A stretch of DNA of 64,000 bases from Maribacter algarum (ex Zhang et al. 2020) (GCF_005885635.1 NZ_VATY01000004.1:248001-312000); one strand, 5' to 3'; positions 39,101 through 46,708 are shown, counted from the stretch's first letter. The notes: generated from the sequence alone by a model not told the origin. Made by a program: numbers and translations.

Positions 39101-41726
39101 CTATTTGCGTTAAGTCAAATGTGAAAGTTGCTGTACAACCTTCCGCATCCTCTACTAACAAGGTATACGGATTTCCAGGGGTGGAAGGCACAGAAAGCCC
39201 GCCAAATGTTGGTCCCGATTTTGGTCCTACAGTTGTTGTTCCGTTAGGATACGTCAAGGTATATCTATTATTTCCCCAACCACCAGTTGGGTTTGCAACT
39301 ACTCTACCGAGATTACCGTTATTACATGACATTGGTGTTACAGTTCCTAATAATGACAAAGGTGTTGCCGGTTCTGAAACCGTGAAGTTCGCCGTATCGG
39401 TACAACCGGTATCTTCATCCGTAATTGTTATCGTATAGGTTCCCGGTCCTAGACCCGTGATTGCTACTTCGCCGGCTGTCTGACCTGTAACAACTGGATC
39501 TGCGTTTATTTGATATTGATAGGTATTAGCAAATCCGTCAATAAGAAACGCTCCAGACCCATCACTTGCACCTGAGCATACCTGCGTATCTCCTCCGGAT
39601 TTTACCCTCGCTCGAATGGAACTGATTATGGAAGGGGAATATCCTTCTGTGTAGGTACAATTATTTGCATCTGTAATTTGAAAAATATAGGACTGAGAGG
39701 CGTCTAAGGCTACAAAAGTATCACTACCTCCATTGTTTTGAACTACTGGACTAATAATCGAGTAGTTTACAATCGCAGCATTACTAGTTGGTACTAGTTG
39801 CAAATCAACTGTATTGGCTGCACAATTACTATTCGTAGAAATAAAATCGATATCTGTTGGGGGATCAATATCTAAAATTGTTATTGGTGTAAGCTCCAAA
39901 CGACATCCGCCACCATCTTCTACCATCGGCGTATAAGTTCCAGGAACTAGCCCTGTAAAAGATGTGGTTGCATTAAAGTTGAGTCCATCAATACTGAAAA
40001 CATAGCCACTTCCTGATCCACCACTTGCTGCTCCAAAATCGATTTGGCCACCAATCGTTCCTCCTGAACCGTCGCATGTTCTGTCAGCAACCTTTGTAGC
40101 AGAACCGGTAATCACCCCAACACTGGCAACTGTAATATCCGGAAGGTCTAAAGTACATTCAAAACCGCCTTGTTGGTATCTAACCGAAATCCCTGTATAG
40201 GTAGTTCCACCCGGAGTTGCTGGAACAGAAATCGAGGTATTCGTATCCCAAGGATCTCCAGTATTTACACGATACGATAAATTATATCCGTTTGCATTGG
40301 TAACATTAAAATTGATTCTCGCGCCCCCGTTCGAACAAGTTCCGTCGACTCCACTAGCGGTAACAGTCGGAGGCGCTAGATCTTCAACATTAGCAGAGGC
40401 TTGAATCGTACAACCATTACTATCGGTAATTAGAAAGTCATAACTCCCAGGCGCAGTTACATTGAAAGTAGTTGTTCCTGTATAAGATGGTTGCGAAGGT
40501 CCACCATTTACGGTAAATGTGTATGGCGCAGAACCACCACTTGTATTTACGGTAATATCAACATCGGTAATCGTCGAACAACCGAAACTGCTGTTTACCT
40601 CTGTTGAAGCATCCAAAGCTACTAGACCATTACCAATTACGATGGGATTCCCGCCGGTATCAAGAGGCTGTCTGGGTGGGTCGATACCGTTTAGTGGATC
40701 ACCCGTACATTGCTGTGTTTCTACTTGAACAATATAGGTTCCGAAACCTACAGCCGCAAAAGTATAGTTGTCAGTAGGCAAGAAAGCGGTAAATTCCTGA
40801 GGAACTCCACCTGCGTCCAATAAGGTGTATTTGTACGGTCCCGGTACTGTATTGTTTACGTTAACCGTAACGCTGCCCGTATCTCCCGCACATTGGGCGT
40901 CCACATAAGTGACGTCTATTGCGATGTCTCGTTGAACAATTTCGATTGGTGCGTATGGATACTCACAAGCTCCTGGAGTTCCTTGTTGACGTGCTTTAAC
41001 ATTATAAAAACCAGGGGTTAAATTGTCAAAGATAGGTCCTTGCCATGGTCCGAAACCACTTCCACTATCAATACTGAACTCATATGCGCTAGAAAGACCG
41101 GTAATTTGAATTCTACCATCTACACCACAGATGAAATCAGTTTTCACGAAGGTTTGAGTAATAGTACTTTTAGCAACCTCGAAGTAGTACCAAGGTCCCG
41201 AACCATTTACCCTTACTCTAAATTCTGAGCCAGTAGCGGCAGGTATTGTACTTGCATCGATCGTAAATGTTGAACCTGAGCCGACGGTAGTATAACTACA
41301 AGATGCATCAGGACAAGGGGTATTCAAATCGGGAGTACACCCTCCTGTTGCCTGTTGCCATTCTAACGAACCTCCACCACTTACTGAAACTATGCGATCA
41401 TCTGAATCACCACAGAGGCTAAATTTTGCTACGGTACTTCCATCATCGGCACATACCAGTTCTTCATCCGCCCCTTGAATGATAGTCATGAACATCGGTG
41501 CCGAAACCGAAATGGGTTTAGATGTTAAATTTTCTGAGTTTGAATTGTGTGTAGCCAGAGTAGTCGTATCTTCAGTCGAAGAACTGACAACGGTAGTTTC
41601 TATAACAGAAGCTACTTCAGCGATAAAACTAAATACTCGAGTATTTGCTACAGCGGTGGTACATACTACTGATAAGATCATCAGTAATACGGCATACCAA
41701 AAGTGCCGTGAGTTTTTTTGGAGCAT
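33189..41726 (-). CDS. giant SprB-like repeat protein with gliding-motility/type B T9SS C-terminal domain
   Basis: The 2845-residue protein begins with a signal peptide (about 1-28, YAVLLMILSVVCTTAVA). Nearly all of it is a tandem array of roughly 29 SprB-like beta-domains (my count by eye, about 70-100 residues each). Each has a Cys-containing start (such as TCNGTADGQITIEV), a PYxFxL core, and an end like LxPGxYxVxVxDxxGC. The last about 85 residues (DIPNFFTPDGDNNNDFWAP, VKIYDRYGRVV, LPTGDYWYVV) are the gliding-motility-associated C-terminal domain, which directs export by the type IX secretion system. SprB itself is a mobile cell-surface adhesin; a similar adhesin role is inferred. Type B partners of the SprF/PorP family are usually adjacent but none is here. 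A terminator follows the stop. Confidence 0.93.
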   Translation of the reverse strand: MLQKNSRHFWYAVLLMILSVVCTTAVANTRVFSFIAEVASVIETTVVSSSTEDTTTLATHNSNSENLTSKPISVSAPMFMTIIQGADEELVCADDGSTVAKFSLCGDSDDRIVSVSGGGSLEWQQATGGCTPDLNTPCPDASCSYTTVGSGSTFTIDASTIPAATGSEFRVRVNGSGPWYYFEVAKSTITQTFVKTDFICGVDGRIQITGLSSAYEFSIDSGSGFGPWQGPIFDNLTPGFYNVKARQQGTPGACEYPYAPIEIVQRDIAIDVTYVDAQCAGDTGSVTVNVNNTVPGPYKYTLLDAGGVPQEFTAFLPTDNYTFAAVGFGTYIVQVETQQCTGDPLNGIDPPRQPLDTGGNPIVIGNGLVALDASTEVNSSFGCSTITDVDITVNTSGGSAPYTFTVNGGPSQPSYTGTTTFNVTAPGSYDFLITDSNGCTIQASANVEDLAPPTVTASGVDGTCSNGGARINFNVTNANGYNLSYRVNTGDPWDTNTSISVPATPGGTTYTGISVRYQQGGFECTLDLPDITVASVGVITGSATKVADRTCDGSGGTIGGQIDFGAASGGSGSGYVFSIDGLNFNATTSFTGLVPGTYTPMVEDGGGCRLELTPITILDIDPPTDIDFISTNSNCAANTVDLQLVPTSNAAIVNYSIISPVVQNNGGSDTFVALDASQSYIFQITDANNCTYTEGYSPSIISSIRARVKSGGDTQVCSGASDGSGAFLIDGFANTYQYQINADPVVTGQTAGEVAITGLGPGTYTITITDEDTGCTDTANFTVSEPATPLSLLGTVTPMSCNNGNLGRVVANPTGGWGNNRYTLTYPNGTTTVGPKSGPTFGGLSVPSTPGNPYTLLVEDAEGCTATFTFDLTQIDSPTIALDAVSSDFCYVPGTGATMVVTSTAGSAAIGTHQYRINGGTLQASNTFTNLSPGNYSIEVVDGNNCSDTINVTVRPQLRVNTSIETAIPCGGADGQIRVQVTGGYLSNPNPKFYEVSSDNGGSFAAPVAFTTNNFLYNTNVDGTYIFRVSDNEGCIAESTPIVLDPPVSLDPATVNVVPASCGQTNNGIMTIIPDATSGIPPYEISFEGGAFGTQATFSNLNAGQTYNYIIRDARGCQVTGSELIPLDGTAAPDATVVPNLAVCTTGTVEGSIDVTGVTGGSADFTYILEDEFGIELTRTGPTASTTANFGNLEPGIYTIVTIDALGCRDTDTVTVVQTTVDVVPDPVTPVCSVTGFTNTVEIFGGVGPFLIRLENDPAAPVAPNSPPRRHTFTGLQFGVTYTVEVTDTATGCVYLDEIPPVDGPTTLDVTASTTPGFCDANRFGQITYDVNGFAPSSDLVIELLNTDTGARITLESPTNVSPTHSGTHETLPGNYQIIVTDLTDNCTDAAPVTIVQNLPSIDILSTNPANCTADGSFTVQGNGGGGGPYLFAFMSVGTPPTPGDFSPTTTFFGAAGNYDVYVQDALGCTSFAIAEIIPLDPALPAPTFVVDNQCAVASPTFDIIVSVPSSVDTPRFTLGGDTQFPVLNGGGTAWEYTYTVTTPGSYIVDVVDANGCDSQGTAEVFEFLSASGGFSTEPSCNNADGEITIIPNGGSNNFDYALTGTDYLANPVVLNLTNITGNGVFTGITPGSYQVVVTDRLVTDGVANCTFLVDNIDLDAATPPVILPPDVQNVTCNADDDGSIDITLQAGTDVDSPIDYRLLDFATRALISNNASGSFPGLAPGSYEVEVVTDRNCIALSGMINITEPVVYTIDATAPDFTCVVGANRFSSTIITTTITSPGTAGNYRYSITGFENYQTSPTFEIVDNGSVQNITVYSIDDNGCQATANVTINPPMDVVPSIIQIDPLNCRDDERVRIEVIGTTDFTVLTVSATSVAPVTNNPGDNFVDVFLPASGDYLFEVQDNLPGGCAYPMPVHTVVEPIEPTVVIAEVEPIGCFGASDGELSIEVTDYTGLYSYTVYSGNDSGKTTPLATGNLDTANNPETITGLPGGNFFVEVTSTATPFCSAESNIATIRTPNGALAVTAAEVGNVSCNNNTGIIEATGVGGWDTSAYEYRLLQSPDGIAAYTEIVAYGASHQFTGLSFGFYQVEIRDVEGCPNTFDIELVEVPQIDAGIREPLALQCPNGNNAILEAFDPTTGDATTATAGASGGFPGAGYTYRLLYLNSNDNTDIASSSGLQNTPTFIGATGGFISEGWYAIEVTSSFDCAFVTVPYYVDPPPPIEPRLAQTRVPGCGGNGQIRLFIDNHDPLSSFEYEYRQIPTPDPLTDPWIDMGVGVTEVFFDVPGSPTGISYQYEVRKKNSANTCLPVNTNGITLTDALGIQILPNSPVDDISCASELDGRIESFINGGVGGEMFTLYIGQPTDGYNPGTATVFRGPQPIGTFEGIPAGSDYWIGVTSGATCDDVAGPFEVLRPEPILFTPTATPTTCNGTADGQITIEVTSGGVGLIQFAIAPNFNEFFSEVTTPGIYTFDELAAGSYEVLIQDENGCFERTTVEVTEPEVVTANLVDVTPETCIGFADGTAQINVVGGTPFVDTSTFATYYETRLVGPNSDGSEVFVRNDNLYFDNLIGGESYIVFIRDANDCSTDIIIPIEIGVDLTASPEVVYGCEGIFPNSTATVTMLDTSLLPDLLFALDPADPTDAISSNAGTQTSWGDLPAGDHVVYIYHQNGCTNSVTFTTEVYEPLTLTAEKTGPNEVTALAEGGFGNYEYFFQGESTGTETVYTQNENGVVNIEVHDEGGCVAMIAIPFEFTGMLDIPNFFTPDGDNNNDFWAPNNREFFPNIEVKIYDRYGRVVAILDQVAKWDGKYEGTELPTGDYWYVVNANDKSKIRYVGHFTLYR

Positions 41727-41747
41727 AGGTTAAGTCAATTTGGGCAG

Positions 41748-41778
41748 GAATATTTAGAACTTGGGGACCTAAATATTC
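41748..41778. repeat. perfect 10-bp inverted repeat upstream of the giant gene
   Basis: GAATATTTAG (41748-41757) and CTAAATATTC (41769-41778) are perfectly complementary with an 11-base spacer, so the arm centres are 21 bp (two helical turns) apart. It lies 22-52 bases before the ATG of the giant gene and could be an operator or a 5' UTR stem. Confidence 0.55.
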
Positions 41779-41863
41779 TCTTCGTGTAATTATTTAAACT
41801 TATAAATTCTGTTTAATTTTACCCTTACGGGTTTACCTTATATTATACTTCTAACGTTCGATT

Positions 41864-42988
41864 ATGAAAAATAGTGTCTTTCTTTCTTGCTTATTCGTTA
41901 TCTTGTTCAACTTTTCTTGCGCCCAAGATTCTGAAAATCAGGTTTCTACACCAAAAAATATTCCCTTTTTAGCAGAGCTATTAATCGATGAAATGCAGAT
42001 TCCTTGGGGTATGGCCTTCTTGCCTGATGGCGGAATTTTAGTAACAGAAAAATCCGGTGAATTGATTCACTTTGCGAATGGAAAAAGAACTACAATTTCC
42101 AATGTTCCAGAAGTTTACGTTAGAGGTCAAGGTGGACTGCTAGATATTGTAATTCATCCGGATTATGCAACCAACGGTTGGATTTATATTTCCTATTCCT
42201 CATCAGAAGGTAGCGGAAAGGGTGGTCATACGGCTCTAATGCGTGCTAAATTGGAAGGTAACACGTTGAAAAACAAAGAATTACTATACAAGGCCGGACC
42301 TAATACTACAAAAGGACAGCATTTTGGTTCTCGGATAGCATTTGATAACGGTGGATATCTGTTTCTTTCTATTGGAGAAAGAGGCGCTCGCGATGAAAAC
42401 CCTCAGGATATCAATCGAGATGGAGGAAAAGTTTATCGTTTTAATGACGATGGAAGCATTCCAAAAGACAATCCGTTTGTGACTGTAGACAAGGCAAAAA
42501 AAGCGATTTATAGTTATGGACATCGCAATCCACAGGGATTAGCAAAACACCCGGATACTGGAGAAATATGGGACCACGAGCATGGACCGAGAGGTGGAGA
42601 CGAAATTAATATAGTTAAGCCTGGGGCAAATTACGGATGGCCTGTAGTTACCTATGGAATAAATTATAGCGGAACCAAAATCACAGACAAAACCGAAATG
42701 GAAGGTATGGAACCGCCTATTCACTATTGGGTTCCTTCAATTGCACCTAGCGGAATGACCTTTGTAACAACAGAAAAATACGGAGCTGACTGGAAAGGAA
42801 GTTTATTAGTGGGCTCTCTGGCCTTTCAATACTTAGAACGTCTTGAAATAGAAGGAACTAAAGTAATCAAGCGCGAAAAATTAATGGGCGGTATCGGGCG
42901 TGTTCGCGATGTAAAGGAAGGACCTGACGGGTATATTTATGTAGCTGTTGAAGGAAAAGGAGTTTATAAACTTATTCCAAAAAAATAA
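41864..42988 (+). CDS. PQQ-dependent aldose sugar dehydrogenase (GSDH family) lipoprotein
   Basis: The 374-residue protein has a lipobox (FNFSCAQD, Cys at about 20). It is a six-bladed beta-propeller of the glucose/sorbosone dehydrogenase family: LLIDEMQIPWGMAFLPDG, VTEKSGEL, GGLLDIVIHPDY, and the cofactor/calcium stretch YGHRNPQGLAKHP then DHEHGPRGGDEINIV. It should oxidise aldose sugars in the periplasm or at the surface with PQQ and pass electrons to the chain. Whether this species makes PQQ is not visible here. It converges with murQ, leaving 6 bases between the stops. Confidence 0.9.
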   Translation: MKNSVFLSCLFVILFNFSCAQDSENQVSTPKNIPFLAELLIDEMQIPWGMAFLPDGGILVTEKSGELIHFANGKRTTISNVPEVYVRGQGGLLDIVIHPDYATNGWIYISYSSSEGSGKGGHTALMRAKLEGNTLKNKELLYKAGPNTTKGQHFGSRIAFDNGGYLFLSIGERGARDENPQDINRDGGKVYRFNDDGSIPKDNPFVTVDKAKKAIYSYGHRNPQGLAKHPDTGEIWDHEHGPRGGDEINIVKPGANYGWPVVTYGINYSGTKITDKTEMEGMEPPIHYWVPSIAPSGMTFVTTEKYGADWKGSLLVGSLAFQYLERLEIEGTKVIKREKLMGGIGRVRDVKEGPDGYIYVAVEGKGVYKLIPKK

Positions 42989-42994
42989 TTTCGG

Positions 42995-43804
42995 TTAACT
43001 ACCAGCCTCAATCGCTTTTTTTACGGACCCATGTTCGTTTAGTAATTGTGCTGCCTCAGAATAGGAAATACCTAAACCTTCCATTACATATCGGGTTCCT
43101 CGGTCTACTAGCTTATTGTTGCTCAATTGCATATTGACCATTTTATTTCCTCTTACCCTTCCAATTTTTATCATCAACGCGGTGGAAATCATGTTCAAAA
43201 CCAATTTTTGAGAAGTACCACTTTTCATACGGGTGCTACCCGTAACAAATTCAGGGCCTACATTGACTTCAATAGCAATATCAGCGGACTTAGGCAAAGG
43301 AGAACCAGGGTTATTAGTAATTCCAGCTGTTAACAATCCATTTGCTTTAGCATCGGCTATTCCTCCTAAGACATAGGGAGTGGTTCCGGAAGCAGCAATT
43401 CCTACCACAACATCATTTGAATTGATATCGTGCTCCATCAAATCTTTCCAAGCTTGTTGCTTATCATCTTCGGCATGTTCTACCGACTTGCGAATGGCAA
43501 TATCACCTCCAGCAATTAGCCCCACTACCCTCTCGTGTGGCATTCCATAAGTCGGAGGAATCTCAGAAGCATCTAAAATCCCTAGTCTTCCGCTTGTTCC
43601 TGCACCAATGTAAAAAAGACGTCCTCCATCAACAAAACGCTCCGCCAAGGCATCCACTAGTTTTGAAATTTGAGGAATTACCAGTGCAACGGCTTCAGCC
43701 ACTTGTTGGTCTTCTTGATTCATTTTAGTCAAGATTGAATCAGTATCCAGCTGCTCTAAATTATCATGATTTGAGGGAGTTTCGGTGATTTTAATGTAAT
43801 CCAT
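42995..43804 (-). CDS. murQ: N-acetylmuramic acid 6-phosphate etherase
   Basis: The 269-residue SIS-domain enzyme cleaves the lactyl ether of MurNAc-6-P to give GlcNAc-6-P and D-lactate. Motifs: FYIGAGTSGRLGILDASEIPPTYG (phosphosugar site), an Asp/Glu-rich loop (EHAEDDKQQAWKDL), VVGIAASGTTPYV, and TGSTRMKSGTSQKLVLNMIS. About 30 residues shorter than E. coli MurQ, mostly at the C-terminus, with no motif missing. It starts 4 bases after the DeoR-regulator stop codon, so the two are transcribed together. Confidence 0.95.
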   Translation of the reverse strand: MDYIKITETPSNHDNLEQLDTDSILTKMNQEDQQVAEAVALVIPQISKLVDALAERFVDGGRLFYIGAGTSGRLGILDASEIPPTYGMPHERVVGLIAGGDIAIRKSVEHAEDDKQQAWKDLMEHDINSNDVVVGIAASGTTPYVLGGIADAKANGLLTAGITNNPGSPLPKSADIAIEVNVGPEFVTGSTRMKSGTSQKLVLNMISTALMIKIGRVRGNKMVNMQLSNNKLVDRGTRYVMEGLGISYSEAAQLLNEHGSVKKAIEAGS

Positions 43805-43808
43805 AGAA

Positions 43809-44558
43809 TTATAAAAGATGTATGTCGTGTGTTCTAAAACTTTTTAACAGCTCATTTTCTGGAGCTAACTCGGTAATCATTGTATTTATCGCATTGATAT
43901 CACAGGTTTTATAACGATGTTGCGAATTAAGTTTCTCCGAGATGCACAAAAGTACCGTTTTCTTTGCCGCTTTTATGACTGCCTTTTTTAATTGAACAAT
44001 GTCCCAGTCAAATTCCGTAAGACCGTATTGGGAATCTACATAACCGGTTCCTATAAAGCTATAATCAACTTTGATTTCCGAAAGATTATGAATAGCATTT
44101 GCACCAATTGAAATCTGCGCATCTTTAGAAATCTGTCCACCTATAAAAATGACTGTAACACTCGGTTTTGAAGATAGCTCCATTGCCACCGGCAAACTCA
44201 GTGTGAAACAGGTCAATTCCAAGTCGATAGGAATTAATCGTGCTAATTCTAGACAAGTAGTACCTCCATCAACAAAGATTACAGAACCTTCCTTCAAGAG
44301 CGATAAAGCTTTTTCAGCAATCTCCATTTTTTCTTTCAGGGCGTAAATGTTGGTGTTTCGGGTACTACTCGTTGTAAATCCAAGGGAAATAGCCCCCCCA
44401 TGAACTTTTCTAAGTTTTTGCTCTGAATCCAACTCTTTTACATCCCTTCGAACTGTATCGATTGATACATCTAGCGTCTCTGCAATATCGGTAAGTAGTA
44501 TCCGATTATGCAGTTCTACTTCATTTAATATCGTCTGTTGCCGCTCTTCCTTTAACAT
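43809..44558 (-). CDS. DeoR/GlpR family transcriptional regulator of the amino-sugar locus
   Basis: The 249 residues start with a DeoR-type winged helix-turn-helix (about 17-56, RILLTDIAETLDVSIDTVRRDVKELD), followed by a DeoR sensor domain with VIFVDGGTTCLELARLIP, which binds phosphosugars in this family. It is divergent from nagB and co-directional with murQ. The spacer (44559-44747) holds repeats of a motif near GCAAAAAACAGCA in front of both -7 boxes, the probable binding sites. The effector is likely a sugar phosphate of the pathway; this and the repressor role are inferred. Confidence 0.9.
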   Translation of the reverse strand: MLKEERQQTILNEVELHNRILLTDIAETLDVSIDTVRRDVKELDSEQKLRKVHGGAISLGFTTSSTRNTNIYALKEKMEIAEKALSLLKEGSVIFVDGGTTCLELARLIPIDLELTCFTLSLPVAMELSSKPSVTVIFIGGQISKDAQISIGANAIHNLSEIKVDYSFIGTGYVDSQYGLTEFDWDIVQLKKAVIKAAKKTVLLCISEKLNSQHRYKTCDINAINTMITELAPENELLKSFRTHDIHLL

Positions 44559-44577
44559 ATATTCTAGCTTGAAAATA

Positions 44578-44585
44578 CAAATATA
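44578..44585 (-). promoter_or_regulatory. -7 box (TATATTTG) for deoR-murQ
   Basis: On the minus strand TATATTTG matches TAnnTTTG exactly, 19 bases before the deoR ATG at 44558. The first operator-like repeat lies 15 bases upstream, over the place where a -33 element would be. Confidence 0.55.
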
Positions 44586-44600
44586 GCGAATAAATCCATA

Positions 44601-44623
44601 TGCCGTTTTTTACTGTTTTATCG
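44601..44623 (-). promoter_or_regulatory. operator-like repeats upstream of deoR-murQ
   Basis: Read on the minus strand, GTAAAAAACGGCA (44613-44601) matches the nagB-side repeat GCAAAAAACAGCA at 11 of 13 positions. A weaker copy (CGATAAAACAGTA, 9 of 13) overlaps it at 44623-44611. The motif points towards deoR, as its twins point towards nagB. Confidence 0.5.
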
Positions 44624-44642
44624 ATTTTGTTTTTATATAAAA

Positions 44643-44677
44643 GCAAAAAACAGCATAATATCTTGCAAAAAACAGCA
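44643..44677 (+). promoter_or_regulatory. two identical operator-like repeats upstream of nagB
   Basis: GCAAAAAACAGCA occurs twice, at 44643-44655 and 44665-44677, 22 bp apart (about two helical turns), ending 18 bases before the nagB -7 box. The likely binder is the adjacent DeoR-family regulator. The palindrome TTTTATATAAAA (44631-44642) lies between these and the deoR-side repeats. Confidence 0.65.
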
Positions 44678-44695
44678 AATGTAAATATTATTGCA

Positions 44696-44703
44696 TACAT
44701 TTG
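44696..44703 (+). promoter_or_regulatory. -7 box (TACATTTG) for nagB
   Basis: TACATTTG matches TAnnTTTG exactly, 44 bases before the nagB ATG at 44748. The second operator-like repeat covers the -33 region. Confidence 0.6.
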
Positions 44704-44747
44704 CCGTAATTATACACAGACCAAAAACCTAAAATTCATTCAATTAC

Positions 44748-46676
44748 ATGACGACAATGGCTGCACGAATTAAAACCGATATCCGATACAAACCAGTAGG
44801 ACAGTTTGAAGAAACCCGCTTCGAGAAAATACATAATGTGATTTTTGAAAACTCGAATGACGCCTCAATCGAGGTTGCGGAGGAAATTGCCAAGCTAATC
44901 CGCAGAAAACAATTATCAGATGAAATGTGTGTTTTAGGATTAGCAACCGGTTCTTCCCCCATACGCGTATATGAAGAACTCGTTCGAATGCATCAAGAAG
45001 AAGGACTGAGTTTTGAGAACGTAGTTACATTTAATCTGGATGAGTATTTACCGATGGATAAGGAAAATACCCAGAGTTATCACTATTTCATGCATGAGCA
45101 TTTGTTTAATCATGTGGATATTCTTCCTGAAAATGTACATATCCCAGATGGGAAAGTATCCAATGAAAAAGTAGTCGACTATTGCTTATCCTATGAGAAA
45201 AAGATAAAAGATTTCGGAGGACTTGATTTCCAACTCCTAGGTATCGGGCGCACAGGACACATAGGTTTTAACGAACCAGGGTCGCATTACAATTCTGGCA
45301 CCCGTGTCATTACCCTTGACCATATTACAAGAGTAGATGCCGCACCCGCTTTTTTAGGCATAGATAATGTACCACGAAAAGCCATTACTATGGGTATCGC
45401 TACTGTCCTTGGTGCAAAGCGAATTGTACTACTTGGTTGGGGGCAAAACAAAGCTGAGATAATAAAGAATACTGTTGAGGGAGAAATATCATCCCAGGTT
45501 CCGGCTACATATTTACAAAGCCACAAGAATTGCACCTTCGTCCTCGATATTGGTGCCGGTAGCGAATTGACCAGAAACAGAACACCTTGGATAGTAAAGC
45601 CTTGCGAGTGGACTGAGGAACTTACTGCCAAAGCAATTGTCTGGCTTTGTACCAAGCTAGGCAAAACGATCTTAAGCTTAACAGATAAGGATTATAACGA
45701 CAATGGAATGGCAGATTTGTTGATGATTCATGATTCGTATGACCTCAACATTAAAATGTTTAATCGCCTGCAACATACCATTACTGGATGGCCCGGAGGA
45801 AAACCAAACGCCGACGACACGAACAGACCTGAAAGAGCGACACCAATAAAAAAACGTGTTATTATTTTTAGTCCGCACCCCGATGATGATGTAATTTCAA
45901 TGGGAGGGACTTTTGATAGATTAATAGAGCAAGGGCATGAGGTACATGTCGCCTATCAAACTTCAGGAAACATAGCTGTATCAGATGCTGATGCAAGAAA
46001 ATATGCAGAAATCGCCAAGCGGATTGCTCCCTCAGAGGAAGCCCAAGCCATTATTGATTCCATAAAAGCGAAAACTGAAAGTAGTTTCGATTCATCGGAA
46101 GTTCGAAAACTAAAAGGAAATATCAGAAGAGGAGAATCATACGAAGCTACGCGCTATTTAGGTTTGGCAGACGGTAACGTGCATTTTCTAGACCTTCCCT
46201 TTTATGAAACAGGAACCATTAAAAAGAACAACCTGTCAGAAGAAGATATCGCCATTATAGTGAACATAATTCAAGATATCAAACCACATCAAATATTCGC
46301 TGCGGGAGATTTGGCCGACCCGCATGGTACCCATCGTGTTTGTTTGGATGCAGTTTTTGAGGCCATGAAGCAGCTAAAATCCGAATCATGGATTAAAGAC
46401 TGCTGGCTATGGCTCTACCGGGGAGCATGGCACGAATGGGATATCAATGAAATTGAAATGGCCGTGCCTATGAGTCCAGGACAAGTATTACGAAAACGGA
46501 ATGCAATTTTCGCACATCAATCGCAAAAAGATGGCGTGATGTTTCAGGGCGATGACACTAGAGAATTTTGGATGCGTGCTGAAGAACGAAATCGTGATAC
46601 CGCAAGAAGGTATAATGAACTCGGCCTTTCAGATTATGCCGCCATGGAAGCTTTTGTTCGACATAAGTTTGATTAG
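44748..46676 (+). CDS. nagB: glucosamine-6-phosphate deaminase fused to a PIG-L/LmbE deacetylase-like domain
   Basis: The 642-residue protein has two domains. Residues about 20-310 are NagB: VLGLATGSSPIRVYEEL, TFNLDEYLPM and LGIGRTGHIGFNEPG, the set for glucosamine-6-P isomerising deamination to fructose-6-P and ammonia. Residues about 370-600 are PIG-L-like: IIFSPHPDDDVISMGG, with the zinc-type His377 and Asp380 kept, and the later DLADPHGTHR. The long form is common in Bacteroidota. The PIG-L fold includes GlcNAc deacetylases, so this half could deacetylate GlcNAc-6-P, a step for which no nagA is visible; that is inference. An alternative start at Met4 (44757) is possible. It is divergent from deoR, with regulatory repeats in the spacer. 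Confidence 0.92.
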   Translation: MTTMAARIKTDIRYKPVGQFEETRFEKIHNVIFENSNDASIEVAEEIAKLIRRKQLSDEMCVLGLATGSSPIRVYEELVRMHQEEGLSFENVVTFNLDEYLPMDKENTQSYHYFMHEHLFNHVDILPENVHIPDGKVSNEKVVDYCLSYEKKIKDFGGLDFQLLGIGRTGHIGFNEPGSHYNSGTRVITLDHITRVDAAPAFLGIDNVPRKAITMGIATVLGAKRIVLLGWGQNKAEIIKNTVEGEISSQVPATYLQSHKNCTFVLDIGAGSELTRNRTPWIVKPCEWTEELTAKAIVWLCTKLGKTILSLTDKDYNDNGMADLLMIHDSYDLNIKMFNRLQHTITGWPGGKPNADDTNRPERATPIKKRVIIFSPHPDDDVISMGGTFDRLIEQGHEVHVAYQTSGNIAVSDADARKYAEIAKRIAPSEEAQAIIDSIKAKTESSFDSSEVRKLKGNIRRGESYEATRYLGLADGNVHFLDLPFYETGTIKKNNLSEEDIAIIVNIIQDIKPHQIFAAGDLADPHGTHRVCLDAVFEAMKQLKSESWIKDCWLWLYRGAWHEWDINEIEMAVPMSPGQVLRKRNAIFAHQSQKDGVMFQGDDTREFWMRAEERNRDTARRYNELGLSDYAAMEAFVRHKFD

Positions 46677-46708
46677 GTTTGTATTTTAACGAAATAGTTA
46701 AAATCTAA

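Noticed and set aside
33207-41733. Many plus-strand frames of 60-120 codons opposite the giant gene, for example 33207-33566, 36189-36506 and 39121-39438
   Set aside because: They lie opposite a continuous 2845-codon gene with clear repeat domains, and their translations show no domain, signal peptide or family motif.
45287-45664. 125-codon minus-strand frame inside nagB
   Set aside because: Fully antisense to conserved NagB motifs; the protein is low-complexity and unrecognisable.
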